A stretch of 64,000 bases of DNA from LMUY01 sp965199005 (GTDB taxonomy: Bacteria > Pseudomonadota > Alphaproteobacteria > Acetobacterales > Acetobacteraceae): contig CBDAQK010000001.1 in the NCBI GenBank assembly GCA_965199005.1, forward strand, positions 124,001-188,000, written 5' to 3'. Made by a program: the position numbers and the translations under genes. The notes under the pieces were generated by a model, which saw nothing but the letters and a program-made list of their open reading frames with translations, was not told the origin of the DNA and searched no databases. Positions 16,560 through 25,112 of the stretch are shown here, one piece after another. Position 1 is the stretch's first letter; each line of letters opens with the position of its first letter.

Positions 16560-18140
16560 ATGGAGCGGCGATCCCTTCTGACGATGGCAGCGGCGGCGTT
16601 GGCTGCGCCGAACCTGGCGCGGGCGCAGGGCAGCCGGGTGCTGAAGTTCATCCCGCAATCCGACGTGACCGTGCTCGACCCGATTTGGACCTCGGTCTAC
16701 GTCACGCGCAACCATGGCTATCTCGTGTTCGACACGCTGTTCGGGCAGGACGAGTCGTTTCACGTGCAACCGCAAATGGTGGGCGGCTCGGCAACGGAGC
16801 AAGACGGCAAGCTCTGGCGCCTGACGCTGCGCGACGGCTTGCTGTTCCATGATGGCACCCCCGTCCTGGCACGGGATTGCGTGGCGAGCATCCGGCGTTG
16901 GGGCAAGCGGGATGCGTTCGGCCAGACCCTGATGGGCCTGACGGACGAGCTCTCCGCCGCCGACGACAAGACCATCGTGTTCCGGCTGAAAGCGCCCTTC
17001 CCGCTGCTGCCCGAGGCGCTGGGAAAGGTCGGCTTCAACATGCTGCCCATCATGCCGGAGCGGCTGGCCAATACGGACCCCTTCAAGCAGGTCACGGAGA
17101 TGGTGGGCAGTGGCCCATTCCGTTTTGTGGCCGACGAGCGTGTGGTCGGTGCCCGCGCCGTGTATGCGCGGTTCGATCAATATGTTCCCAGGCCGGATGG
17201 GGTCACCGCCTGCACCGCCGGGCCGAAGATCGCCTATTTCGACCGGGTGGAGTGGAACGTCATTCCTGACGTCGCTACCGCGGCCGCGGCGATGCAGAGC
17301 GGGGAGGCGGATTGGTGGGAGCAGCCCTCTTTCGACCTGATGCCGACGATGAAGGCGGACGCCAAGCTCGACAGCACCATTGTCGAGATCACTGGCAATA
17401 TCGGCATCATGCGGTTCAACCAGCTCTTCCCGCCCTTCGACAACCCGGCGATCCGCCGCGCTTTGTTGCCCGCCTTGAACCAGGCTGATTTCATGCAGGC
17501 CATTGCCGGCGACACGCCTGGCGTCTGGCGGTCCGATGTGGGGTTCTTTGGGCCGGGGATGGCGATGGCCAGCGATGCCGGCATCAGCCAGATCACGGGG
17601 CCGCGTGATTTCAGCCGCGCCCAGCAGGAGGTGAAGGCGGCGGGTTATGCAGGGGAGCCGGTGGTGGTGCTGACGCCGTCGGACTACCCGCGGATCAACG
17701 CGCTGGCCCTGGTGGCGGCCGACATGTTGCGCAAATGCGGCCTGACCGTCGATTTGCAGGAGATGGATTGGGGCACGGTGATCCAGCGCCGGGCCAGCAA
17801 ATCCCCGCCGAAGCAAGGCGGCTGGAGCGTCTTCTTCACCACCCTGACCGGCAATGACATGTCGAACCCGGCAACCAACCTCGCGCTGCGCGGCAATGGC
17901 GCCGGTGCCTGGTTCGGCTGGCCCACCGCGCCAAAGCTGGAGGCGCTGCGCAACGACTGGCTCGCGGCCAATGACCTGGCCACGCAGAAGAAAATCGCGG
18001 CGGACATCCAGGCTCAGGCGTTTGTGGACGTGCCCTTCCTCTCGCTGGGCGAGTTCTTTCAGCCAACGGTCTACCGCCGGTCGCTCGAGGGAATGCTGAA
18101 AGGCATGCCGCTGTTCTGGAACCTCCGCCGGCAAACCTGA
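16560..18140 (+). CDS. ABC transporter substrate-binding protein, family 5
   Basis: A 526-residue SBP_bac_5 family protein with a twin-arginine-like signal (MERRSLLTMAAAALAAPNLA, then RAQG). ATG 16560 follows ACAGGAGAG. The sequence is strongly similar to the protein at 4812-6383 along its length: both read LKFIP..D...LDP near the start, share RDGL.FHDGTPVL, and have LVPT-type and FNQLF.PFDNPAIRRA blocks. It has no permease genes beside it, so it may feed the importer encoded at 6431-10190 on the other strand. It is followed at a distance of 8 bases by the MlrC-family gene and probably co-transcribed with it. Confidence 0.88.
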   Translation: MERRSLLTMAAAALAAPNLARAQGSRVLKFIPQSDVTVLDPIWTSVYVTRNHGYLVFDTLFGQDESFHVQPQMVGGSATEQDGKLWRLTLRDGLLFHDGTPVLARDCVASIRRWGKRDAFGQTLMGLTDELSAADDKTIVFRLKAPFPLLPEALGKVGFNMLPIMPERLANTDPFKQVTEMVGSGPFRFVADERVVGARAVYARFDQYVPRPDGVTACTAGPKIAYFDRVEWNVIPDVATAAAAMQSGEADWWEQPSFDLMPTMKADAKLDSTIVEITGNIGIMRFNQLFPPFDNPAIRRALLPALNQADFMQAIAGDTPGVWRSDVGFFGPGMAMASDAGISQITGPRDFSRAQQEVKAAGYAGEPVVVLTPSDYPRINALALVAADMLRKCGLTVDLQEMDWGTVIQRRASKSPPKQGGWSVFFTTLTGNDMSNPATNLALRGNGAGAWFGWPTAPKLEALRNDWLAANDLATQKKIAADIQAQAFVDVPFLSLGEFFQPTVYRRSLEGMLKGMPLFWNLRRQT

Positions 18141-18148
18141 AGGAACCC

Positions 18149-19621
18149 ATGATGCGTCTCTTCGCCGCCACACTTGCCACCGAGACGAATACCTTCTCGC
18201 CCTTGCCGACGGCCATGGACGCCTATCGGGAACGCGTCTTCCTCCGCCCCGGCGAGCACCCGGCGGATCAGGCGTTGATGTGCACAGCGCCGCTATTCGT
18301 CGCGCGCCGGCGGGCGGCAGCGGAGGGGTTCACCCTCATCGAGGGGAGCTGCTTTGCCGCCAGCCCGGCAGGGACCACGAACCAGGCCGACTACGAAACC
18401 ATGCGCGACGAAATCCTGCAGCAGGTGCGAGCCGCCTTGCCATTGGATGGCGTGCTGTTGGGCCTGCACGGCGCCATGGTCGCCCATGGCTATGACGACG
18501 TGGAGGGCGACATCATCGAACGCGTCCGCGCCCTCGTTGGACCCACCTGCATCATTGGGGTCGAGTTGGACCCGCACTGCCACCTGACCATCAAGCGCGT
18601 CAGCCTGTCCGACATCATCATCCTGTATAAGGAGTTTCCTCACACCGACGTCGTCGACCGGGCGGAGGACCTGCTGACGCTGGTGCTGCGGGCGGTTCGC
18701 AAGCAGATACGGCCGGTGATGTCGCTGTATGATTGCCGGCAAATCGCCTCCTACCCCACCACCCTGCCGTTGATGCGGGCCTTCGTCGACAAAGTTTCTG
18801 CCATGGAAGGCAAGGACGGCGTGTTGTCCGTCTCGCTCGGCCACTGTTTTCCGTATGCCGACGTGCCGGAAATGACCGGGCGCGTGCTGGTGATCACGGA
18901 TGGGGACAAGGCTCAGGCGAACCGGCTCGCCACCGAAATCGGCGAGGAGTTCGTGTCCATGCGCGGCCAAACGGCGCCGGATTATCTGGGCGTCGAGGCC
19001 GCCATCACCACGGCACTCGGCATCAACGGCTCCCCCGTCGTGGTGGCCGACCCGGCGGACAACCCTGGTGGCGGCGCACCCGGCGACAACACGACCGTCC
19101 TGCGCCACATGATCGAGCGGGACATCCAAAACGCGGCATTGGGCCCGATTTGGGACCCGGTGGCCGTGCGGCTCTGCTTCGACGCCGGGTTGGGCGCGCG
19201 CATCGCCCTGCGGTTCGGCGGCAAGATCGGGGCCGCATCCGGCATGCCGGTGGACGCCGAGGTGACGGTGACCGGGCTGGCGCGCGACTGCCGGCAGAGT
19301 TTTGGCCCGACCACGGGCAAGCTGGGCGACTGCGCCTGCATTCGCGTCGGCGGCATCGACGTGGTGCTGATCACCATCCGCAGTCAGGCGACCGGGTTGG
19401 AACTGTTCCGCAATGTCGGGATCGAGCCGGCGGAGAAGAAGCTGCTGGTGGTGAAGTCCACCAACCACTTCCACGCCGCGTTTGGTCCGATTGCAGCGAA
19501 GGTGCTGTACGTCGAGAGCGACGGGCCGTTGCCACGGTCCTATACGCGCATTCCCTATACCAGGGTGCAGCGCCCGATCTGGCCGCTGGAGTCCGGGTCG
19601 GTACCTGGGCTGATCCACTGA
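18149..19621 (+). CDS. M81 family metalloenzyme (MlrC/microcystinase C-like)
   Basis: A 490-residue protein of the MlrC family (DUF1485 plus MlrC C-terminal region). It starts RLFAATLATETNTFSPL, a family hallmark; LHGAMVAHGYDDVEGD and GVELDPHCHLT (Asp-x-His-x-His) hold likely zinc ligands. The C-terminal region has KSTNHFHAAFGPIA and ends with the usual PRSYTRIPYTRVQRPIWPL. In Sphingomonas MlrC cleaves a peptide fragment of microcystin; in most bacteria the substrate is unknown and is often suspected to be a small peptide or lactam. The pairing with a peptide-type binding protein fits hydrolysis of an imported small molecule. The last 251 bases are overlapped antisense by the acetyltransferase frame. 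Confidence 0.9.
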   Translation: MMRLFAATLATETNTFSPLPTAMDAYRERVFLRPGEHPADQALMCTAPLFVARRRAAAEGFTLIEGSCFAASPAGTTNQADYETMRDEILQQVRAALPLDGVLLGLHGAMVAHGYDDVEGDIIERVRALVGPTCIIGVELDPHCHLTIKRVSLSDIIILYKEFPHTDVVDRAEDLLTLVLRAVRKQIRPVMSLYDCRQIASYPTTLPLMRAFVDKVSAMEGKDGVLSVSLGHCFPYADVPEMTGRVLVITDGDKAQANRLATEIGEEFVSMRGQTAPDYLGVEAAITTALGINGSPVVVADPADNPGGGAPGDNTTVLRHMIERDIQNAALGPIWDPVAVRLCFDAGLGARIALRFGGKIGAASGMPVDAEVTVTGLARDCRQSFGPTTGKLGDCACIRVGGIDVVLITIRSQATGLELFRNVGIEPAEKKLLVVKSTNHFHAAFGPIAAKVLYVESDGPLPRSYTRIPYTRVQRPIWPLESGSVPGLIH

Positions 19622-20234
19622 GAGGCGGCCCACGCTCCACGCCAATGACCCAGGCGGCGTGCGGCCCGACGGTAAGGCGCAGCCTCCTATGCCGGAAGAC
19701 GCGGCGGGCTCGCGCTGCCACGGCTTGGAGGTTGAACGCGGCCAGTTCGGCTGCGTCGAACGAGGCGGGTGTTTCGTATTCCAGCACAATCTCGCTAGTG
19801 GCCGGCCAGCCCCCCACCGCCCGAAACCCGGCCCTGGCGTAGAGCGAGAGGGCCCGGCCGTTATCGGGTGCCACGAGCAGGCGGATGCGCCGGCAGCCGG
19901 GGATGCGTGCCATTTGGGTGATCGCGGCCAGGATGGCGGCGCGGCCATAGCCCTGCCCCTCCTGCCGGCAATCCACCGCCAACCAGCCGAGCCACCAGCA
20001 CGCGCGGTCCCGCTTGTCCGGGTGGACGACGTAGAAGCCGACGGGGTGGCCCAAAGCCTCGATCGTCACCATTGCATGGGCTGGTCCGCGCTGGACGGCT
20101 GCTATGATGTCGGGGATGGGGCCTAGGAAGCGCGTGACCCGGGTGGGGTCAAGTTGGATGTCGTTGATGACGCCGAGTTCTGCCTTGCAGAGGCGGCGGA
20201 ACGCAGGGAGCGAGGTGCTCCGGATGGCAGACAT
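19371..20234 (-). CDS. GNAT family N-acetyltransferase with an unusual antisense tail
   Basis: The first ~160 residues form a GNAT domain: LGWLAVDCRQEGQGYGRAAI includes the acetyl-CoA-binding R/Q-x-x-G-x-G/A loop, followed by PDNGRALSLYARAGFRAVG, the usual helix and strand. I prefer ATG 20234 because AAAGGGCATC precedes it; an ATG at 20252 has no ribosome site. The open frame then continues for about 84 codons antisense to the conserved 3' end of the MlrC gene, and that part is arginine- and serine-rich and looks like non-selected sequence. A lost stop codon or frameshift near 19620-19700 would explain this. The acetyl acceptor is unknown. Confidence 0.7.
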   Translation of the reverse strand: MSAIRSTSLPAFRRLCKAELGVINDIQLDPTRVTRFLGPIPDIIAAVQRGPAHAMVTIEALGHPVGFYVVHPDKRDRACWWLGWLAVDCRQEGQGYGRAAILAAITQMARIPGCRRIRLLVAPDNGRALSLYARAGFRAVGGWPATSEIVLEYETPASFDAAELAAFNLQAVAARARRVFRHRRLRLTVGPHAAWVIGVERGPPLSGSAQVPTRTPAARSGAAPWYRECAYRTVATARRSRRTAPSLQSDQTRRGSGWWTSPPAASSPPARSRHCGTVPTRSPDCGW

Positions 20235-20324
20235 GATGCCCTTTGTTGGCATAGGAAGGATAACTAGGCCGGAATGCGAGTCGGTGCGGCGTCACGCCGG
20301 ATGCGACGCGGCTATCAGGTGCAG

Positions 20325-20343
20325 GCCCGGATACTATCCGGGC
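20325..20343. promoter_or_regulatory. 19-bp perfect palindrome between GNAT and TetR genes
   Basis: The sequence GCCCGGATACTATCCGGGC has 9-base perfectly complementary arms around one central base. It lies in the 229-base gap between the start of the acetyltransferase gene and the 3' end of the TetR gene. It could be an operator for the acetyltransferase or the stem of a terminator, but no T-run follows. The rest of this gap (20235-20463) shows no gene. Confidence 0.35.
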
Positions 20344-20463
20344 TAAAACTCACTTCCATGATCAGATAATACATGATTTTGGTGATTCAGGCAAGCAATT
20401 CCGTTGGTTGCAGCGCCCCAATTCGAATGTCGGCTCCCGACCCAAAGCGGACGATCATAGTGT

Positions 20464-21096
20464 CTAGCTGGCTTCAGCACGCGACGCGGCTGTCGGGGTC
20501 CTCGCGGGTGTTACCCGCATCCCGTCCAAAAATACGTCCAGCACCCGGAAAACATTCTCCTGCCACCCCGGCTTTTCATAGACGTAACACAGCCCCACCA
20601 TGGTCCGCAGCAGATCCTCCGGCCCGATATCGTCGCGGATGTCGCCAGCGTCGATCGAACGCCGCAACAACAGGCCGAGCGCCTGGCTGAGGCGCTCCAC
20701 CGAATAGACGGTAAGATCCGAACTCGACTTCAGCGCCACAGCCAGCGCGGATGACATGCCCTTCTTCGTCGCGACGAATTCGACATTGGCGTGCATCCAC
20801 CGGCGCAATGCAGCCACAGGCGCCGGGTCCGCCGCCAGGGTCTGCGCCAGGGCAGCAAGTTGTTCCACTTCCCGGCGGTAGACCGCCTCGAACAACGCCT
20901 CCCGCGTGGGGAAATGCCGATACAGGGTGCCGATGCCCACCTCCGCCTGCCTCGCGACCGCGTCCAGGCTGACATCCGGGCCACCGGCGCTGAAGACCAC
21001 CTTGGCGGCTTCGAGCAAGCGTTCCCGGTTGCGGACCAGATCGATTCGCGGCTTCCTTGGCTTCGCTTGAAGGCTGCCGTCCATCCTTGTTGGCAT
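20464..21096 (-). CDS. TetR family transcriptional regulator
   Basis: A 210-residue one-component repressor. The N-terminal TetR helix-turn-helix is clear at residues ~17-65: NRERLLEAAKVVFSAGG, VSLDAVARQAEVGIGTLYRHF and TREALFEAVYRREVE. The C-terminal ligand-binding half resembles TetR_C_33-like regulators. The start is uncertain: ATG 21096 follows CTGGAGC with very short spacing and ATG 21084 is possible. It is divergent from the molybdenum hydroxylase operon at 21208, and a perfect palindrome (21110-21126) lies in that operon's promoter, so it very likely represses it, and itself, until an aldehyde or heterocycle-like effector binds. Confidence 0.88.
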   Translation of the reverse strand: MPTRMDGSLQAKPRKPRIDLVRNRERLLEAAKVVFSAGGPDVSLDAVARQAEVGIGTLYRHFPTREALFEAVYRREVEQLAALAQTLAADPAPVAALRRWMHANVEFVATKKGMSSALAVALKSSSDLTVYSVERLSQALGLLLRRSIDAGDIRDDIGPEDLLRTMVGLCYVYEKPGWQENVFRVLDVFLDGMRVTPARTPTAASRAEAS

Positions 21097-21103
21097 GCTC
21101 CAG

Positions 21104-21131
21104 TTGAAAACGGAGGAACCCTCCGTATAAT
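21104..21131 (+). promoter_or_regulatory. Sigma-70-type promoter of the molybdenum hydroxylase operon
   Basis: TTGAAA at 21104-21109 and TATAAT at 21126-21131, separated by 16 bases, form a near-consensus promoter pointing at the gene starting at 21208. A consensus -10 box stands out in this GC-rich DNA. On the other strand the same region offers TATTAT for the TetR gene, so the two transcripts probably start back to back. Confidence 0.7.
21110..21126. promoter_or_regulatory. Probable TetR operator (17-bp palindrome)
   Basis: ACGGAGGAACCCTCCGT has 7-base perfectly complementary arms around a 3-base centre and fills the spacer between the -35 and -10 boxes of the promoter at 21104-21131. A TetR dimer bound here would block RNA polymerase in both directions. 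TetR operators of this size and position are common in divergent regulator/target pairs; binding itself is inferred. Confidence 0.68.
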
Positions 21132-21207
21132 AGCGCGGGGGCGGTCGTGACAAACAGAACGCGGCGCACCGCCAAACGTCTCTTACCAGGTCTGATCGGA
21201 GCACTTT

Positions 21208-21705
21208 ATGAGCCTGTCAATCAGCCTCACACTCAATGGCGTCACACGGGACATCGCGATCGATGATCCTCGGGTCACCCTTCTGGATCTCCTGCGCGAA
21301 CGGCTTGATCTCACGGGAACCAAGAAGGGGTGCGACCGTGGCCAATGTGGCGCCTGCACCGTGCTGGTGGATGGCCGCCGGGTAAATTCCTGCCTTGCCC
21401 TGGCGCTCAGCCATGATGGTGCGGACATCCTGACCATCGAGGGTGTGGCGCATGGCGATCAGCTTCACCCCGTGCAGGCGGCGTTCATCGCGCATGACGG
21501 GTTCCAGTGCGGCTTCTGTACGCCCGGACAGATCATGAGCGCCATCGGGATGATGCGGGAGGGCCAGGCCGGAGATGACCCCGAGCGGGTGCGGGAGGCG
21601 ATGAGCGGCAATCTCTGCCGCTGCGGCGCCTATGCCGGGATTACCGAGGCGGTGCTGGACGCCCAGCGAAGGCTGGATGCGGGCGAGCGGAAGAACGCGG
21701 CATGA
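21208..21705 (+). CDS. Molybdenum hydroxylase, [2Fe-2S] subunit (PaoA/YagT-like)
   Basis: A 165-residue electron-transfer subunit of a xanthine dehydrogenase/aldehyde oxidoreductase family enzyme. The plant-ferredoxin-type cluster is bound by Cys42, Cys47, Cys50 and Cys62 (GCDRGQCGACTVLVDG) and the second cluster by Cys101, Cys104, Cys137 and Cys139 (QCGFCTPGQ and CRCGAY). CGGAG stands 7 bases before ATG 21208. Unlike E. coli PaoA there is no twin-arginine leader, so this complex should be cytoplasmic. Its stop overlaps the start of the FAD subunit by four bases. Expression is probably controlled by the divergent TetR regulator. Confidence 0.93.
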   Translation: MSLSISLTLNGVTRDIAIDDPRVTLLDLLRERLDLTGTKKGCDRGQCGACTVLVDGRRVNSCLALALSHDGADILTIEGVAHGDQLHPVQAAFIAHDGFQCGFCTPGQIMSAIGMMREGQAGDDPERVREAMSGNLCRCGAYAGITEAVLDAQRRLDAGERKNAA

Positions 21706-22760
21706 ACCGGTTTGAGTATGTAAGGCCGCTGACGGTCGCCGAGGCGGTCGCGGCCGGTGCCATGCCGGGGGCGGCGTTCCTCGCGGCGGGCACCAATTTG
21801 CTCGATCTGATGAAGGGCGGGGTCTCGCGTCCGGCGCAACTGGTCGATATCAGCCGCCTGCCCGGGCTCGACCAGATCGAGTATTGCGACGACGGCAGCG
21901 TGCGGATCGGGGCGCTCGTTCGTAATGCCGATTTGGCGCACGACCCCAGCTTCGCGCGGCGTTTCCCGGCGGTGGCGGAAGCGCTGCTCTCGGGTGCCTC
22001 GGCGCAGCTACGGAATGCGGCCACGGCCGGCGGCAACTTGCTGCAGCGGACGCGGTGCGCGTATTTCTACGACACCGCCAGCGCCTGCAACAAGCGGGAC
22101 CCCGGCACGGGCTGCGATGCCATTGGTGGCGAAAACCGGCTGCACGCCATCTTGGGGTGGAGCGAGCAGTGCATCGCCACCCATCCGTCGGATTTCTGCG
22201 TACCGCTCGCAGCGCTGGACGCGTCCGTCGAGATCGAGGGCGCGTCGGGACGGCGGGATGTGCCGCTGGAGAGTTTTCACTGCCTGCCGGGCGACACACC
22301 GGACCGGGACACGGTGCTCGAACCCGGTGAGTTGGTCACGGCGGTGCGCCTGCCTGCGGAGGCGGCCGGGTTCGCCGCGCATGCCCGCTATTTGAAGGTT
22401 CGCGAGCGTACCTCCTACGCCTTTGCGGTCGTTTCCGCCGCGGCGGCGCTACGCCTGGACGGCGGTGTGATCGCGGTGGCCCGGGTGGCGCTTGGCGGCG
22501 TGGCGCTGAAGCCATGGCGGGCACGCGCGGCAGAGGCGGCCTTGGCGGGCGCGCGGCCAGACGCGGCCGCCTTCCGCCAGGCCGCCGAGGCAGCGCTCAT
22601 CGATGCCAAGCCATCGGGCGACAACGCCTTCAAGATCGAACTCGCGCGGCGGATCATCGTCCGCGCCCTCACGATGGCCGCCGCGGGGACGCCAGACCGG
22701 ATGCCAGCCCTCCCCGCCTCGCCCTTTGCCCCTGTTGCCGGAGCAACCACCCATGTCTGA
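21702..22760 (+). CDS. Molybdenum hydroxylase, FAD subunit (PaoB/YagS-like)
   Basis: A 352-residue FAD-binding subunit with the motif LAAGTNLLDLMKGG near residues 28-40 and NAATAGGNLLQRTRC around residues 105-119. Between residues 119 and 166 it has an insertion with Cys119, Cys129, Cys138 and Cys157, matching the extra [4Fe-4S]-binding segment of PaoB, which ordinary xanthine dehydrogenases lack. This places the complex in the PaoABC/YagTSR group of aldehyde-oxidising enzymes. The start ATG overlaps the upstream stop (ATGA), and its 3' end overlaps the large subunit by eight bases. Confidence 0.93.
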   Translation: MNRFEYVRPLTVAEAVAAGAMPGAAFLAAGTNLLDLMKGGVSRPAQLVDISRLPGLDQIEYCDDGSVRIGALVRNADLAHDPSFARRFPAVAEALLSGASAQLRNAATAGGNLLQRTRCAYFYDTASACNKRDPGTGCDAIGGENRLHAILGWSEQCIATHPSDFCVPLAALDASVEIEGASGRRDVPLESFHCLPGDTPDRDTVLEPGELVTAVRLPAEAAGFAAHARYLKVRERTSYAFAVVSAAAALRLDGGVIAVARVALGGVALKPWRARAAEAALAGARPDAAAFRQAAEAALIDAKPSGDNAFKIELARRIIVRALTMAAAGTPDRMPALPASPFAPVAGATTHV

Positions 22761-25008
22761 ATCCAAGCGGAACCCGGCCCATCTTCGGATGGGGTCCAGT
22801 ATCGGCCAGGCGCTGACCCGGCGGGAGGGTGCGCTGAAGACCACGGGCACCGCCCGCTATGCCGCCGACAACCACCCGCCTGGCATGCTCTACGCCGTCG
22901 TTGCGGTCAGCAGCATCGCCCGCGGCCGGGTCACGGCGTTGGACGTGGCGGCGGCCAAGGCTCACCCCGGCGTGGTCGAGGTGATGAGCCCCGGAAACGC
23001 GCCGAAGCTGGCGATGGACCCGGATGCGAAGGACAACCCGTTCATGTTCCGGCTCGACCTGCTGCAGAACGACCGGGTGCGCTATCCCAACCAGTCGATC
23101 GCTGTCGTCATCGCCGAAACGTTGGAGGCAGCGACGGAGGGCGCCATCTTGCTGGCACCCCGCTATGAGATCGAGACAGCGCGCACTGGCCTGGATTCCG
23201 CCGATAGCTTTGTCCCGCCCGCAGTGGGGGCCGGCAGCCCTGGGACCGAGACCCATGGCGATGTCGAGGCGGGGCTCGCGGCGGCGTCCTTCCACGTTGA
23301 GGCGGTCTACGAGACCCCGGCGCAGTACCATAACGCGATGGAACCCCATTGCATCGTGGCGGCCTGGACGGGCGACACACTCTCCATCGACATGCCAAGC
23401 CAAGGTTTGGCGCTGACGCAAGGACGGCTTGCCGGGCTGTTCGGTATCGCGCCGGAAAACATCCACATCCGCAGCCCGTTCTTGGGCGGCGGCTTCGGGT
23501 CGAAGGCACTGCCAGCGGGTCCGCAGGTGCTTGGCGTCATGGCGGCCCGGCTCACCGGCCGGCCGGTGAAGCTGGTCTTGCGGCGGGAGCAGATGTTCGG
23601 CCCGGTCGGACATCGCGCGCCAACGAGGCAGACCATGCGGTTGGGGGCGGACGCCTCGGGGGTTCTGACGGCACTGAGCCACCATGCGAAAACAGCCACC
23701 AGCAGCTTCGACGATTTCGTCGAGCCGGCTGCCAACGCGTCGCACGCACTATACGCCAGTCCGGCGATCGCCACGGCGCATGAGGCGGTGCGGATCGATA
23801 CGGGAACGCCGCTGTTCATGCGGGCACCCGGCGAGGCACCGGGCAGCGCCGCGCTGGAAAGTGCGGTCGATGAGATGGCGCATGCCTGCGGCATGGACCC
23901 GCTTGCGTTCCGGCTGAAGAACTACGCCGAAGTGGAGCCGATGACGGGTAAGCCGTTCTCGTCCAAGGCGTTGCGCCAATGCTACGAGCAGGGCGCCGCA
24001 AAATTCGGCTGGGCCGGGCGTCCGCTCGCCCCACGGCAGATGCGCGACGAGGCGGGGATGTTGGTGGGTTGGGGCATGGGCACCGCCCAGTTCCCGGCGC
24101 TGATGTTCCAGGGCCAGGCCCGGGCAGTCTTGCACAAGGACGGCACCGGCATCGTGGAGACCGGCGCCCAGGATATGGGCCAGGGCGCCTGGACCGCGTT
24201 TGCACAGATAGCGGCCGACTCGCTGGGTCTCGACCTGGACAAGATCGAGTTCCGCGCGGGCACCTCCGACCTGCCGGATGCGGGGATCGCAGGCGGGTCC
24301 GCCCATACCGCCACCGTCAGCGCCGCCATCGACCAGGCGGGCGCCGACGTGATCGCCAAGCTGGCGGATTTGGCAACCGGCGACGAACACTCCCCGCTGT
24401 TCGGCGCCGGAAATGCCGGCGTGATTGCCCGGCAAGGCCGCCTGCATCGTCGGGACGATGAAGCACGGAGCGAGTCCTATATCGATATCCTCACCCGTGC
24501 TGGAAAAGCGGAGATCGAGGGTCAAGGCACCGGCGCCGCAGATCCCGTCGCACAATCCGGCTACGCCATGTACTCGCACGGGGCAGTCTTTGCCGAGGTG
24601 AGGGTGGACCCGGATTTGGGCCAGATTCGGGTCAGCCGCCTGGTGGGTGCATTCGCGGCCGGCACAGTGGTCAACCCACGGATGGTTCAAAGCCAGTATT
24701 ATGGTGGCATGATCTGGGGGGTGTCGTTCGCCCTGCACGAGCACGCCGCAGTGGACAAGCGGACCGGCCGGATCATGAACGCCAACCTTGGAGAATACCA
24801 CATTCCCGTGAATGTCGACGTTCCCTCGATCGACGCCATCCTGGTCGAGGAGCGCGACGAGCATGTGAACGCGCTCGGCATCAAGGGGGTGGGCGAAATC
24901 GGCATCACCGGGACGGTCGGGGCAATCGCCAACGCGGTTTGGCATGCGACGGGTCTGCGGATTCGTGAGTTTCCCATTACGCTCGACCGGCTGATGGAGG
25001 CCGTATAG
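22753..25008 (+). CDS. Molybdenum hydroxylase, molybdopterin-binding large subunit (PaoC/YagR-like)
   Basis: A 751-residue catalytic subunit. The cofactor-binding loops are visible as GGGFGSKA, the FMRAPGEAPGSAALESAVDE region and ETGAQDMGQGAWTAF, and the catalytic glutamate is in KGVGEIGITG at about residue 715. This enzyme type hydroxylates a carbonyl or heterocyclic carbon using water and passes electrons through FeS and FAD. The start ATG 22753 overlaps the FAD gene; an open stretch upstream is a shadow. The dedicated XdhC-type maturation chaperone usually found with such operons is not present here. PaoABC similarity suggests aromatic aldehydes as substrates, but specificity is inference. 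Confidence 0.93.
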   Translation: MSESKRNPAHLRMGSSIGQALTRREGALKTTGTARYAADNHPPGMLYAVVAVSSIARGRVTALDVAAAKAHPGVVEVMSPGNAPKLAMDPDAKDNPFMFRLDLLQNDRVRYPNQSIAVVIAETLEAATEGAILLAPRYEIETARTGLDSADSFVPPAVGAGSPGTETHGDVEAGLAAASFHVEAVYETPAQYHNAMEPHCIVAAWTGDTLSIDMPSQGLALTQGRLAGLFGIAPENIHIRSPFLGGGFGSKALPAGPQVLGVMAARLTGRPVKLVLRREQMFGPVGHRAPTRQTMRLGADASGVLTALSHHAKTATSSFDDFVEPAANASHALYASPAIATAHEAVRIDTGTPLFMRAPGEAPGSAALESAVDEMAHACGMDPLAFRLKNYAEVEPMTGKPFSSKALRQCYEQGAAKFGWAGRPLAPRQMRDEAGMLVGWGMGTAQFPALMFQGQARAVLHKDGTGIVETGAQDMGQGAWTAFAQIAADSLGLDLDKIEFRAGTSDLPDAGIAGGSAHTATVSAAIDQAGADVIAKLADLATGDEHSPLFGAGNAGVIARQGRLHRRDDEARSESYIDILTRAGKAEIEGQGTGAADPVAQSGYAMYSHGAVFAEVRVDPDLGQIRVSRLVGAFAAGTVVNPRMVQSQYYGGMIWGVSFALHEHAAVDKRTGRIMNANLGEYHIPVNVDVPSIDAILVEERDEHVNALGIKGVGEIGITGTVGAIANAVWHATGLRIREFPITLDRLMEAV

Positions 25009-25112
25009 CGAGAAAGGGACTGCAGGGTTGTGGAGTGGCCGTTTCTCGATGTAGCGGGTGACTGCACCCATCGTGAGGGTGGGGCTCGCCAGCAATGCAA
25101 AGGGAGAACGGA

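Noticed and set aside
16062..18173. A 703-codon open frame on the minus strand
   Set aside because: It is antisense to the acyl-CoA dehydrogenase and the binding protein, both with clear family sequence. Its product is rich in Arg, His, Gly and Gln and matches no family, as expected of a shadow frame in GC-rich DNA.
18293..19948. A 551-codon minus-strand frame opposite the MlrC gene
   Set aside because: The coding strand carries a well conserved MlrC-family protein; the antisense product is compositionally odd and has no ribosome site.
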